Source: Parachlamydiales bacterium
GTDB lineage: Bacteria; Chlamydiota; Chlamydiia; Chlamydiales; SM23-39
Reading direction: 5' to 3'
Length of the DNA: 64,000 nucleotides
Assembly: GCA_019694475.1 (NCBI GenBank)
Contig: JAIBBX010000001.1
Location: 448,001 to 512,000, forward strand
Shown: one piece after another, positions 54,555 through 62,514 of the stretch
How the letters are laid out: every line of letters begins with the position of its first letter
How positions within the stretch are numbered: position 1 is the stretch's first letter
Notes under the pieces: model-generated
What the model saw: only the letters and a program-made list of their open reading frames with translations
Told to the model about the DNA's origin: nothing
The model's database searches: none
Program-made: the position numbers and the translations under genes

Positions 54555-54625
54555 TGTCGCAACCACTCGTGACCTGTTGCAGGTACTTGCTACCTACCGC
54601 ACCATCAGTGAACCATTGACAACCC
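54555..54625 (-). pseudogene. Truncated head of a second toxin module
   Basis: On the minus strand this reads QWFTDGAVGSKYLQQVTSG. It matches the corresponding head of the displaced toxin at 56310-56365 in both DNA (about 75-80 percent over some 60 bp) and protein (TDGAVxxKxLQ). It lies about 85 bp after the end of the toxin-immunity fusion, as the other copy lies about 30 bp after the first immunity gene. The remainder of the toxin is absent. Confidence 0.5.
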
Positions 54626-54708
54626 TGTTTATTGAAGTGCAAGCAAAATGAATATTTATGAGAACTCAGGCTATCAAAATGGATGAGCCTTAACGAACTA
54701 TGTCCATA

Positions 54709-55413
54709 TCAAGTCATACTGGCAAGTTTATAGCTCAGATATCCGATATTTTCTTCAAACCCTTTTAACTTTACATCTGTCTCATAGCCGATTGGGAAAA
54801 AGGGAAAGAGTTTACAATCTAAATATTCTAAAAAGTTATTCATTTGGATTTTGTTATACGAACTTAGTTGCTCATTGAACATGAACTTTGTTGAGTCCAC
54901 AAAAATCGCAAAACCAAAAACTCGATCTGCACACATCAAATATCCATCAAAGTGATGTCTATCAACCTTGAATCTAGCTTTAATGAAGGTATCATAATAA
55001 TCATCTACAGATGGTTCCAACTCATTGACGGGCTGGACATAGTCCTTGCCTTCATCCCATGTCCAAATTGGGAATCTTTCAAAATCTACTCGAGTTAGAG
55101 ATTTTTTCTTAAGCTTTTTGATTTCTTCGTTCGTATTAGAATAGCCTGGAGGGTTTAGAATTATAGTCGGCTGTTCTCCTTGACTGGGCGGCCTGAACTT
55201 TCTCACAAATTCTTCTTCAATTTGGGGATCATCTATTGAAACTTTTTGAATGGGGATTTTATCTAGGCCAGCTTGTTGAAACGCATATAACCTTCTATTA
55301 TCTAGAGTGTACAGATTTCCTTCGTATTCAACTACACGTATAGGTGGGATGTCTTCAGGTTTTGTCTGTTTGTGGACAATTTTTCTAATTAGCTCGTTGA
55401 TTGTTTTAAACAT
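54709..55413 (-). CDS. In-frame fusion of Rhs toxin tip paralogue and immunity-protein paralogue
   Basis: 234 residues. Residues 1-88 are a close paralogue of the last 100 residues of the Rhs protein (shared core IRVVEYEG..YTLDNRRL.AFQ.AG..KIPI..VS..DP.IE.EF), and residues about 96-234 are a paralogue of the Rhs immunity protein (LTRxDFExFPxWTWD...F.GYL...FPFFP). In the main locus the two are separate overlapping genes. Here an A-rich junction (KKLKKKS) joins them with no stop codon. A -35/-10 pair (TTGAAA, 17 bp, TATATG) ends 7 nt before the ATG. It may be a self-neutralised relic, an immunity protein with a toxin-binding domain, or a regulator. Confidence 0.75.
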   Translation of the reverse strand: MFKTINELIRKIVHKQTKPEDIPPIRVVEYEGNLYTLDNRRLYAFQQAGLDKIPIQKVSIDDPQIEEEFVRKFRPPSQGEQPTIILNPPGYSNTNEEIKKLKKKSLTRVDFERFPIWTWDEGKDYVQPVNELEPSVDDYYDTFIKARFKVDRHHFDGYLMCADRVFGFAIFVDSTKFMFNEQLSSYNKIQMNNFLEYLDCKLFPFFPIGYETDVKLKGFEENIGYLSYKLASMT

Positions 55414-55420
55414 AGGAACT

Positions 55421-55449
55421 CATATATAAAGTTACATCATTTCTTTCAA
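55421..55449 (-). promoter_or_regulatory. Promoter of the toxin-immunity fusion
   Basis: Minus strand: TTGAAA (55444-55449), 17 bases, TATATG (55421-55426), then 7 bases to ATG 55413. It lies within the end of the small upstream ORF. Confidence 0.45.
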
Positions 55450-55608
55450 ATAATCCCGAAAAGGTGCATCAAGCCAGACCAATCTCCAAGCGGAGCTACT
55501 TTTTATGTAACGAAACCATTTCTCCAGGAATAGATTTGTTTCAGCTTCGTCATAATTTTTGAAATCGTTTATTTCTTTCCAACAACATTTTTTCATTTTA
55601 TTATCCAT
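55432..55608 (-). CDS. Small ORF in the toxin island
   Basis: 58 residues (MDNKMKKCCWKEINDFKNYDE...), Trp- and Lys-rich, with no recognised family. It starts 7 nt after the stop of the broken immunity gene and ends 19 nt before the fusion gene, in the same direction, so it sits where a further immunity gene or the remains of one would be expected. No clear Shine-Dalgarno. It could be a fragment rather than a complete gene. Confidence 0.4.
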   Translation of the reverse strand: MDNKMKKCCWKEINDFKNYDEAETNLFLEKWFRYIKSSSAWRLVWLDAPFRDYLKEMM

Positions 55609-55614
55609 GAATCA

Positions 55615-56095
55615 TCAATTTGCCAACTCTTTTCTCGATTTACATATCATGCGATCATATTCGTATTGAATTTGGCAAATTTGCTCTCCAAGAGGATGAT
55701 TCAATGGCCAAGTGTCTATGACAAACCTTGCAATGTTATAATTAAAATCAGATGCGCCAAAACTAGATCTTGAAAGATGGGATTTCATTTCTAAGAGACT
55801 GTTAACGGATTTTGTTTCAGTCGATTTTCGGGTTCTTTTGAGCCAAATTTCGACCTTTTTTTCGGGGGTTAATATCAACTTCCGTATATTGACCCCCGAA
55901 AAAAAGTCAAAATTTGGCCAAAATAATCCCGAAAACTCGACGAAACCAAAATCCGTTAACAGTCTCTAATAGTACCGAAAAAATAAATTGTAAGTGCTCT
56001 GAAGAATCTATTCTTTGATCGCCTTTTTCAATTTCCTGTTTTATTCCATTGATTGCATCTTCAACAAGAGTCAATAATTTGCTTGTCTTGTTCAT
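55615..56095 (-). pseudogene. Immunity gene of the second toxin, interrupted by a MITE
   Basis: The frame starts at ATG 56095, whose ATG overlaps the stop of the toxin fragment upstream (ATGA). It reads MNKTSKLLTLVEDAINGIK...FIFSVLLE and then runs into a palindromic element at 55966. Past the element the original frame resumes (EMKSHLSRSSFGASDFNYNIARF...KELAN, stop at 55615). Deleting 175 bp (element plus the repeated TTA codon) joins the two halves into one 101-residue frame without change of phase. The position right behind a toxin tip suggests it was the cognate immunity protein. No family recognised. Confidence 0.75.
55795..55966. mobile_element. Palindromic MITE (172 bp) with 3-bp target duplication
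   Basis: Two imperfect inverted arms of about 80 bp start GAGACTGTTAACGGATTTTG at the left and end with its complement at the right; the loop is around 55876-55884. It is flanked by TAA on both sides (55792-55794 and 55967-55969), a 3-bp target-site duplication. It has no coding capacity. The arms contain TTTTTCGGGGGT near the loop, so the transcript would fold into a long hairpin. TWA-type 3-bp duplications fit some IS5-family elements; the parent transposase is not in the window. Confidence 0.8.
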
Positions 56096-56365
56096 GGTAA
56101 ATGAAGATCCTCACGCCAATTTAGTACAAATTTTTGAACTTGACCGCCGGGCAAATAAGGGCCTTGAGGTGCAGTTCTACCTTCTAAAACTATTGCACCT
56201 GGTCGAATTTTAAATTGTCTAAATCCAGACATAGTATTCCACTCAGGTCTAACAGCTAAACTATATCGCGAAGCAGGAAATGTTTCAAAAAGATAACTAC
56301 CTCCTAACGTGAGCAGTTGTAGTTACTTGCCAGCTACTGCACCATCAGTACACCATCAATATCGC
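56092..56365 (-). pseudogene. Displaced C-terminal toxin fragment (TNT/ART-like pattern)
   Basis: On the minus strand from about 56365: TDGAVAGK, an in-frame TAA (56323-56325, where the other copy has a Tyr codon), then LQLLTLGGSYLFETFPASRY...FRQFKIRPGAIVLEGRTAPQGPYLPGGQVQKFVLNWREDLHLP and stop TGA (56092-56094). The ending (strand, GxxxxEGxxAPQ, Gly-Gly-x-x-Q-x-F) resembles the tail of NAD-targeting or ADP-ribosyl toxins such as TNT, but I only see a pattern. It has no own start codon or Rhs part. The stop overlaps the next gene's start (ATGA), as usual for toxin and immunity pairs. Confidence 0.6.
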
Positions 56366-56392
56366 TACTGGATTAACTATTGAAATTCAATT

Positions 56393-56848
56393 TTATTCGA
56401 AAGAACTCTTGTCGGGAACGCAAGACAATTTTCCATTTGTAAGAACAAAGTTTCCTGATATCAGTCTTCCTCCTTTAAAGCGAATAGGAGTTGTATATCT
56501 TAGCGGAAAAAAGGGGAAAGGATCACAGTTTAATAACTTGAAAATCTTATCAAGTGAGGTCTTTATTAAACCTGGTAAATTCACATTGAATCCAATATCT
56601 TCCCCATCAATAAACATTCCATTTGCATGAAAAAAATCATCATCCCCAACTAAATAGCCATCAAACAAATGACCATCTGGTGTAGTAAAAGATGCTTTTA
56701 TAAATAAACCTGTATAATCTTCGGGGGCAGGGTCTTCTTCTGATATGGGTAGGCAGTTTATATTTTCATCATCCCAAGTCCACACAGGAAAAGTTTCGAA
56801 GTCTTCTCGAGTTAGCAATTCTCTTTTTGGTTTATTCAATCTTACCAT
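56393..56848 (-). CDS. Immunity protein for the Rhs toxin tip
   Basis: 151 residues, soluble. The start overlaps the end of the Rhs gene by 17 bp, the typical coupling of a polymorphic toxin and its immunity protein. It has a paralogue as the C-terminal half of the 234-residue fusion (shared LTRxDFExFPxWTWD, FIKAxF, HLFDGYL, CDPFPFFPLRYTTPIRFKG). Expected to bind and block the toxin tip in the producing cell. Family name not recognised. Confidence 0.75.
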   Translation of the reverse strand: MVRLNKPKRELLTREDFETFPVWTWDDENINCLPISEEDPAPEDYTGLFIKASFTTPDGHLFDGYLVGDDDFFHANGMFIDGEDIGFNVNLPGLIKTSLDKIFKLLNCDPFPFFPLRYTTPIRFKGGRLISGNFVLTNGKLSCVPDKSSFE

Positions 56849-59800
56849 ATGATCTCAAATTATTAAGTTCTGCTATTCTGTCAGAGGAATTCGGTATAAT
56901 AACAATTTTTTCCCCTCCACAAATCGGTTTAAATTTCTTACGAAATTCCATTTCAATTTTAGGATCACCTAAAGAGACCCTCTTTATGGGTATTTTCTTG
57001 ATCCCTGCATTTTGGAAAGCTGCTAATCTTCTGTTGTCGAGAGTGTACATTTTTCCCTCATATTCCACGACTCGAATTATCGGAACATCCTCTGGTTTTA
57101 TTGTTCGATTCCGAAGACCTTTAATCAAGTCATTAATCTCACCCCTGTTGCTAAAATTTTGACTCGCTGTGGGTTGCGCAAATCGAATTGTATGAGGATT
57201 AACGTATTCTTGTGCTTGGAATCTTCTGGAAGATGAGATTACTGTTTGACTGTTCAAAGTTCTTTTCGCCACAGGAGCAACTTTGGGAACAGTTTGAGAT
57301 GCAAACCCAGTACTGAACATTCTACCTGGCATAGGCAATTCCAGTTTCGCTAAGTTTGTGTTGATCCACGAATTGGGATCATACATGGGCGATAATGACG
57401 TCCCCCAAAAACGGTCAATGGATGCATGCCCATTAATCAAAGTATCTTGTAACCGAGATGTATTTCGAAATGAGGTATCAGTGTTGAACGAAGTGAAGTG
57501 TCTCGAAATAAATTCCCCCGATCGATCGTTTTTCAGCATCTGAGAGGCGAGGTTGCAAAATGGAGATATAGGCTCATATAGCTCATGACAAAGGTAAGAA
57601 GTGCTGTTTTTCCACCACATTGGTGCTTGAAAAGGTTCAGATCTCGGTTGAAGCCAAAGCCCATACTCATCAAAGTGATTGAGCGGGTTGTTGTGAACAT
57701 AAGCATATAGATTCATCCCATCGGTAAATCCAGCAGGATCGGGAGTTAGCCACCTGCCGAAGCCAGGCATGTAAAACCTTCTGCCAAAATAGACGAGCTG
57801 GCTTTGACTGTCAGTTCTTTTGGAAGAAAATCGCCAAGGCGAAATCATCCCTCCAACGACCTTTTCCTCACCAAATGCCGTATAATGATAAAACGATGGA
57901 TCCGCATCAAGAGGCTTTAATACAGCAAGATTGCCTTGCAGATCGTGGATGGGAGCGCAGATAGCGCCATTTAACTCGATGGCAATGGTTGCCCCGATTT
58001 CTGCATGCGGCGCATTCCCTAAAACCCTAAGTTCTTTTGGATTGAGATCTTCGTCAAAAGACCCGATTTCATTTTGTCCGTCATAGAGAAAATATTCTCT
58101 CTTCTCATTGCCATTTTGGATCGTTCTCTTCGATAGGCACCGATGCAAGGAATCGTACTCAAAAATCTGAATGAACTCGGGCGCCTCAATTCGAAGCAAC
58201 CGATCAAGCGCATCGTAACTGTAGATCGTGTTGTTGTGTTGAACCGGGTTCCCATTCAGATCATATTTAAAATGGGATGCAATTTGATGCAGAGAATTGA
58301 TCTCATACATTTCCCCATCTCTTTGGAGCCGATTATTCAGTGAATCAAAGGAATATGTATGATCAAATTGTCCGGTCTCTTTTGTAAGCTGATAAAGATC
58401 GTCATACGTATAAACAGTTTCGCCAATACCTCCCCTTCTCATCTTTAGAATATTGCCGGCAGGGTCAAATTCAGTTATCTCTTGAACAAGGGGAAATGAA
58501 TGAACCGCAAATTTCCGATTCAATGAATCATAAGCATACCTCGTTGGCTCGCTATCGATTCGTTGCTCTGATAGGACATTTCCAGATAAGTCATGCTCTA
58601 GATAGGAGTGGCTGTAGATAATGCTCCCATGCATTCTTTTTCTTGTAACAACCTTTAAGTCAGCAGCATCATGCTTAAAATCGATCCAGCAATCGGCTTT
58701 TGGGATTTTGCAAGTTTCCCTCCTTCCTTGATCATCATAAGTATTTTCAATGAAGAGACCGCTGGGGAAGGTTTCCTTCACAATTCTGCCAAAAGCATCC
58801 GTGGTTCTTACCAGACCATCTGCTGTTTGTAAGTGGCCGAGTAGGTTGTAAGTCATCTCATGTTTCAATGTATCATCTGAAGAGACAAGCGAAATGAGAT
58901 GGCCGTAATCGTCATAGCTGTATGTTAAAATGATCCCGTTCGGCTTCGTTACTGTTTTAATCTCTTTTCTTGGACTGTAGGTCGTTTTAGTGATTTTCTC
59001 TTCGAGAGTTCCTTCAGCTTCGATCAGAGTTTTTACAAGCCCCCTTGAGTCATATTCCCATCGGGTTCTTACTTCTCTTTGTGTTCCGTCAGGTGCAAAA
59101 ATGGTATCCTTTTGCAGAGTAAGCTGACCGTTGAGATTGTAGAATTTCTTTTGAGAGAATAGGGTCTTATTGTTTTTCTTTTTCTCAATTAGAGAGACTT
59201 GATTGAATCCATTGTAAGTCTCGATGGTTTCTAGTCCCATCGGATCTGTGTGAGTCTTTTTGTTCTCCTTATCGGTGTACGCCCATGTTTCTAGGTCCCC
59301 TAATGCATTTTTCTTGCTGGTCAGACGGCCGATGGAATCATAGCTCGATTCTTCTCTAGCCTCATGGCCTTGAATATTGCGGATGATTGCTTTTTGATTG
59401 CCGGCCTCATCGTATTCGTATTGAACCTTCCTTAAAATGACTCCCGATTTTGTTTCATTTCTCTCTTCCGTCACCCGATCTAGGAGATCGTAATCAGTAA
59501 TAGTGGTTAAATCAGCCTTGTGGGTTTTCCAAAGTCTTCCCAAAGTGTCATATTCATAAGTTGTCTTTTCCCCGGAAGAGACCTCTTCAATTTTTCTGCC
59601 GGCTCTATCGTATTTGTAGGTGGTGACATTTTTTTCAGCGTCTTTCTTCTCTATGAGGTACTGCCCTTCATAGACAAATGTCTCTTCGGCATCAGATACG
59701 TTTTTTGTTAACACCCTGCCTAAAGAATCATAGGTGTATTCGGTGACGACTTCTAAAGCATCAGTATGCGTTTTGAGACGGCCATTGAGATCATAGGTAA

Positions 59801-62174
59801 ATTCTTCTTTTGCATCGTCTGGATGGACAATCTCGATCGGTTTGCCGTAGGCATTATATTTAGTTCGCGTAACAAATTTTTCAGCATCTGTTTTTTCAAT
59901 GATATTGCCTGCGGCATCAAACGTTTGCTGAATGAAAGGATAAACTAGCTCTCCCTTCTCATTTTCAATGCATGGCAGATGGATCTCTTTAGAACGGCCC
60001 AACGCATCAGGGACCATCCGAGTGACGTTATCATAGGGGTCGGTTTGCTCGATAAGATTGTGTCGAAGATCATATTCATATGTTTCGATGCGATCGATTC
60101 CGTCAGATCCTTTTTCTTGCTTTTTGATCAATCGATTCGAAAAGTCATAATCGTAAAAAGTCTCAAGCTTGCCCGAAAAGTCCTTCGCATAGATCCGGTT
60201 TCCCACTTCGTCGTATCTGTAAATCGCTTGCTGACCGATTGGATTGGTTTCACTGGTCAATCTCGATTTTTCGTCATAGGTCATTGCTAAACTGTAACGA
60301 AGCTTATCTTCTGCGTCATAAATATCCTTCCCAATGACCGTGGCTCCTGCCCCATAGCGGAAAGTGGTTTTCTTCAACAGGATTTCATTCCCTTGTTCGT
60401 CAAAATACACCTCTTTGATTGCGTCTGGCAATCCGATGTAGGGAGCATTTTCTCTCGGAACGATGATTTTGGCTGTATGGGAGTGCTGATCAAGGACTGA
60501 TTCTCGAACGAGAATGAAGTCTTTATCGTACTCATATTTGTGCAGAATTTGATTCTTTGTTCCAGGGCATATCGTTTTGGTTTCAAGAAGTTGAGCATCG
60601 GGCCGGTATGTATAGGTGATTACAGAGTCTGCATCTTCTTCTCTTAAGAGGAGATGCCTTCCATCTTCTGAATAGACCCTTTTTTTGACATAGCTCTCGA
60701 CACCGTTTGCCGCTGGAAGTCCGTCTGGTCCAATCGCTAAAGGAGTTCCTTTGCCTGACAGGTTCCCATAAAAGGCTTCCTCTTTGATATTCCCCCAGTC
60801 GTCATAGAGGTAAGTGCGCGCCCAAACAGGACTATCCTTTGCATCGAGAAGCATTTTGCATTTTAAGTCAGTGTGATCCCAGACAAATCGATCAGAACTT
60901 TCAACGTTTTCGCTTGCTGAATAGCGTATCACTTGAGTCAAACGGAGGTCATCATTCCAAAAATAGGCTGTTTTATTGGAATCTGCATCGAAGACGTATG
61001 ACCTTTTGTTCTCCTTATCAAAAGTAAACGAATGTGTAGTGATCAAAGACTCATCTTTTCCAACAGGAGCAGAGAGTGTTTTGACAAATCGCTCTTTAGG
61101 AAAAAACTCACCTACTAACCCAAGATTGGTTATGACATTTTTTTCTTCTTTTAGCTGATCGATTTTTTCTTTGTTTTTCTTCTTGTTTTTTAGTTTTAAT
61201 TGTTCAATCTTTTGCTCGATTCCCCGTTTACGCAATCCGGTTTGAATCCGCCGAGCATCTGGATCTTCTATTTCACCATAGCCAATCTGCACAGTGCGGC
61301 TTTTTGGCAAAGAGAGGGATTTCAGATAGAATTTTTCTAATTTGTGTCCGCCCATCCAAAGGGGTTTTGATTCCCAGTTAAGAGTTTGAGGCGAGAATTC
61401 AGGAGAAATAATCTGAGTTTGACTTGCAGTCGCATTGCAAACAAGAGATCTTTCATCGCTTCCCGTAAGAACCGACTGATCTTCATTGATCCGAATACCA
61501 ACCTCTGCATATGTTTTACTCCCTGAAGGATTCGTCGTGTAAATTCTTTTGAGTTGGTTGTTGTCATCCCAGGCGTAACGGATAACGTGTCCATTAGGCA
61601 ACGTTTCAGAAACCAGCTTATAGGCGTACGATAGATAAGTGCCCTTTAGCGGCCCTTCTTTTTCGGCCTTTTGTCCTTTCATCCCCTCATAAAATCGATG
61701 AGTCCCATCCGATGCATAAAGGGTGAAGCCTTTTGTTTTATCTTCCCGGAAAATAAGGTGCTGATTCTTCAAATGAGTCTGAGCAGAAATCTTGCCCTTT
61801 GAGGTATTGGTAATACCCTTTGTGTTTTGTGTGAAATCGTGAGCTACGTATTTGTTAGATTTGTCCTTTTTATCCTTAAAATAGCAAAGAGTCGTTCCAT
61901 TCGGCTCGTTCACTTCAACACGCCCGACAAAACTAAGCCATAGAGCTGTCAGATGGTTGAAGTTTCTAACGCTTTCACCACTGATGAAAGAATGCGGCAA
62001 ATGGATCGGTTCCGCTCCTTGAACAACATAGTCTTCTTCATAGGAATAGAGATCGCCAGTGATCACACTGACGCCCTCTACTAAAGAAGAAGGATCATTT
62101 TCTGTAACGCTAAGATATGCTTCGTTGGAATAGGCGAAGAGTGCAAAACAAAAGAAAAGACAGAAGAGTCGCAT
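56832..62174 (-). CDS. Secreted Rhs/YD-repeat protein with C-terminal toxin tip
   Basis: 1780 residues. A Sec signal peptide (1-18, RLFCLFFCFALFAYS) is followed by an N-terminal segment with DPSSLVEGVSVITGDLYSYEEDYVVQG. Dozens of YD repeats form the shell (e.g. TTYEYDTLGRLWK, residues about 380-1420), and the RHS core is at about 1440-1495 (GRRFYMPGFGRWLTPDPAGFTDGMNLYAYVHNNPLN). Beyond it comes a variable tail. The last 100 residues (VVEYEGKMYTLDNRRLAAFQNAGIKKIPI) are the toxin tip; the TLDNRRLAAF box recalls ParB-like nuclease tips of other Rhs proteins, an inference. GAGGG precedes the ATG. It is probably exported and used against competitors, or less likely the host. Confidence 0.88.
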   Translation of the reverse strand: MRLFCLFFCFALFAYSNEAYLSVTENDPSSLVEGVSVITGDLYSYEEDYVVQGAEPIHLPHSFISGESVRNFNHLTALWLSFVGRVEVNEPNGTTLCYFKDKKDKSNKYVAHDFTQNTKGITNTSKGKISAQTHLKNQHLIFREDKTKGFTLYASDGTHRFYEGMKGQKAEKEGPLKGTYLSYAYKLVSETLPNGHVIRYAWDDNNQLKRIYTTNPSGSKTYAEVGIRINEDQSVLTGSDERSLVCNATASQTQIISPEFSPQTLNWESKPLWMGGHKLEKFYLKSLSLPKSRTVQIGYGEIEDPDARRIQTGLRKRGIEQKIEQLKLKNKKKNKEKIDQLKEEKNVITNLGLVGEFFPKERFVKTLSAPVGKDESLITTHSFTFDKENKRSYVFDADSNKTAYFWNDDLRLTQVIRYSASENVESSDRFVWDHTDLKCKMLLDAKDSPVWARTYLYDDWGNIKEEAFYGNLSGKGTPLAIGPDGLPAANGVESYVKKRVYSEDGRHLLLREEDADSVITYTYRPDAQLLETKTICPGTKNQILHKYEYDKDFILVRESVLDQHSHTAKIIVPRENAPYIGLPDAIKEVYFDEQGNEILLKKTTFRYGAGATVIGKDIYDAEDKLRYSLAMTYDEKSRLTSETNPIGQQAIYRYDEVGNRIYAKDFSGKLETFYDYDFSNRLIKKQEKGSDGIDRIETYEYDLRHNLIEQTDPYDNVTRMVPDALGRSKEIHLPCIENEKGELVYPFIQQTFDAAGNIIEKTDAEKFVTRTKYNAYGKPIEIVHPDDAKEEFTYDLNGRLKTHTDALEVVTEYTYDSLGRVLTKNVSDAEETFVYEGQYLIEKKDAEKNVTTYKYDRAGRKIEEVSSGEKTTYEYDTLGRLWKTHKADLTTITDYDLLDRVTEERNETKSGVILRKVQYEYDEAGNQKAIIRNIQGHEAREESSYDSIGRLTSKKNALGDLETWAYTDKENKKTHTDPMGLETIETYNGFNQVSLIEKKKNNKTLFSQKKFYNLNGQLTLQKDTIFAPDGTQREVRTRWEYDSRGLVKTLIEAEGTLEEKITKTTYSPRKEIKTVTKPNGIILTYSYDDYGHLISLVSSDDTLKHEMTYNLLGHLQTADGLVRTTDAFGRIVKETFPSGLFIENTYDDQGRRETCKIPKADCWIDFKHDAADLKVVTRKRMHGSIIYSHSYLEHDLSGNVLSEQRIDSEPTRYAYDSLNRKFAVHSFPLVQEITEFDPAGNILKMRRGGIGETVYTYDDLYQLTKETGQFDHTYSFDSLNNRLQRDGEMYEINSLHQIASHFKYDLNGNPVQHNNTIYSYDALDRLLRIEAPEFIQIFEYDSLHRCLSKRTIQNGNEKREYFLYDGQNEIGSFDEDLNPKELRVLGNAPHAEIGATIAIELNGAICAPIHDLQGNLAVLKPLDADPSFYHYTAFGEEKVVGGMISPWRFSSKRTDSQSQLVYFGRRFYMPGFGRWLTPDPAGFTDGMNLYAYVHNNPLNHFDEYGLWLQPRSEPFQAPMWWKNSTSYLCHELYEPISPFCNLASQMLKNDRSGEFISRHFTSFNTDTSFRNTSRLQDTLINGHASIDRFWGTSLSPMYDPNSWINTNLAKLELPMPGRMFSTGFASQTVPKVAPVAKRTLNSQTVISSSRRFQAQEYVNPHTIRFAQPTASQNFSNRGEINDLIKGLRNRTIKPEDVPIIRVVEYEGKMYTLDNRRLAAFQNAGIKKIPIKRVSLGDPKIEMEFRKKFKPICGGEKIVIIPNSSDRIAELNNLRSYGKIE

Positions 62175-62349
62175 AGATCCCTCAAAAAAAATGAGGTGGG
62201 ATCTTAGTAAATTGTTGAATTCTAAGGAAAGAAAATTTTTCGAAGAACTTCCGTTTTAGAAAACGACTAAAAAAGACTAGGAAAATCAGAATCTAAAAGC
62301 ACCATTGAGACGTCTGAAGGTATTACTAGGAATAAGCTATCTTAAGAAA

Positions 62350-62421
62350 CTCCGGGTGTTTGATTCGAACAAACGACCAATGGATTAACAGTCCACTGCT
62401 CTACCACTGAGCTAACCCGGA
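62350..62421 (-). tRNA. tRNA-Asn (anticodon GTT)
   Basis: 72 nt without encoded CCA. 5' acceptor TCCGGGT pairs with 3' ACCCGGA, discriminator G. The D-arm is TTAGCTCAGTGGTAGAGCA, the anticodon loop CTGTTAA carries GTT, and the T-arm is GTTTG-TTCGAATC-CAAAC. The island's right border is its 3' end. Confidence 0.96.
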
Positions 62422-62478
62422 ATAGAAATGAAAGAACTATCATATATTTGAAAGCGATTAAGTTGCAAGGGAATTTGC

Positions 62479-62507
62479 TTGCGGCCCTTCACAGCAACTG
62501 CTAAAAT
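62479..62507 (+). promoter_or_regulatory. Promoter of recD2
   Basis: TTGCGG (62479-62484), 17 bases, TAAAAT (62502-62507), then 7 bases to ATG 62515. No Shine-Dalgarno fits. Confidence 0.5.
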
Positions 62508-62514
62508 TTTTTCC

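Larger units (their letters stand above)
54431..62421. mobile_element. Rhs/polymorphic-toxin genomic island at tRNA-Asn
   Basis: About 8 kb bounded on the right by an intact tRNA-Asn gene (62350-62421) and on the left by a 50-bp copy of that tRNA's 3' part (54431-54480), in the same orientation. This is the expected outcome of site-specific integration at a tRNA 3' end. It contains the Rhs gene and a chain of toxin and immunity modules. No integrase, transposase or plasmid gene is present inside, so it is either a remnant or was mobilised in trans. Confidence 0.7.

Noticed and set aside
54277..54642. 121-residue minus-strand ORF across the island border
   Set aside because: It runs through the tRNA remnant and into the FkbM gene; only its first 20 or so residues resemble the toxin fragment. 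Not a real gene as a whole.
55961..55967. Link between the MITE end (GACTGTTAA) and the same string in the tRNA-Asn anticodon arm
   Set aside because: Nine bases of identity can arise by chance, and the element sits in a gene with a TAA target duplication rather than in a tRNA.
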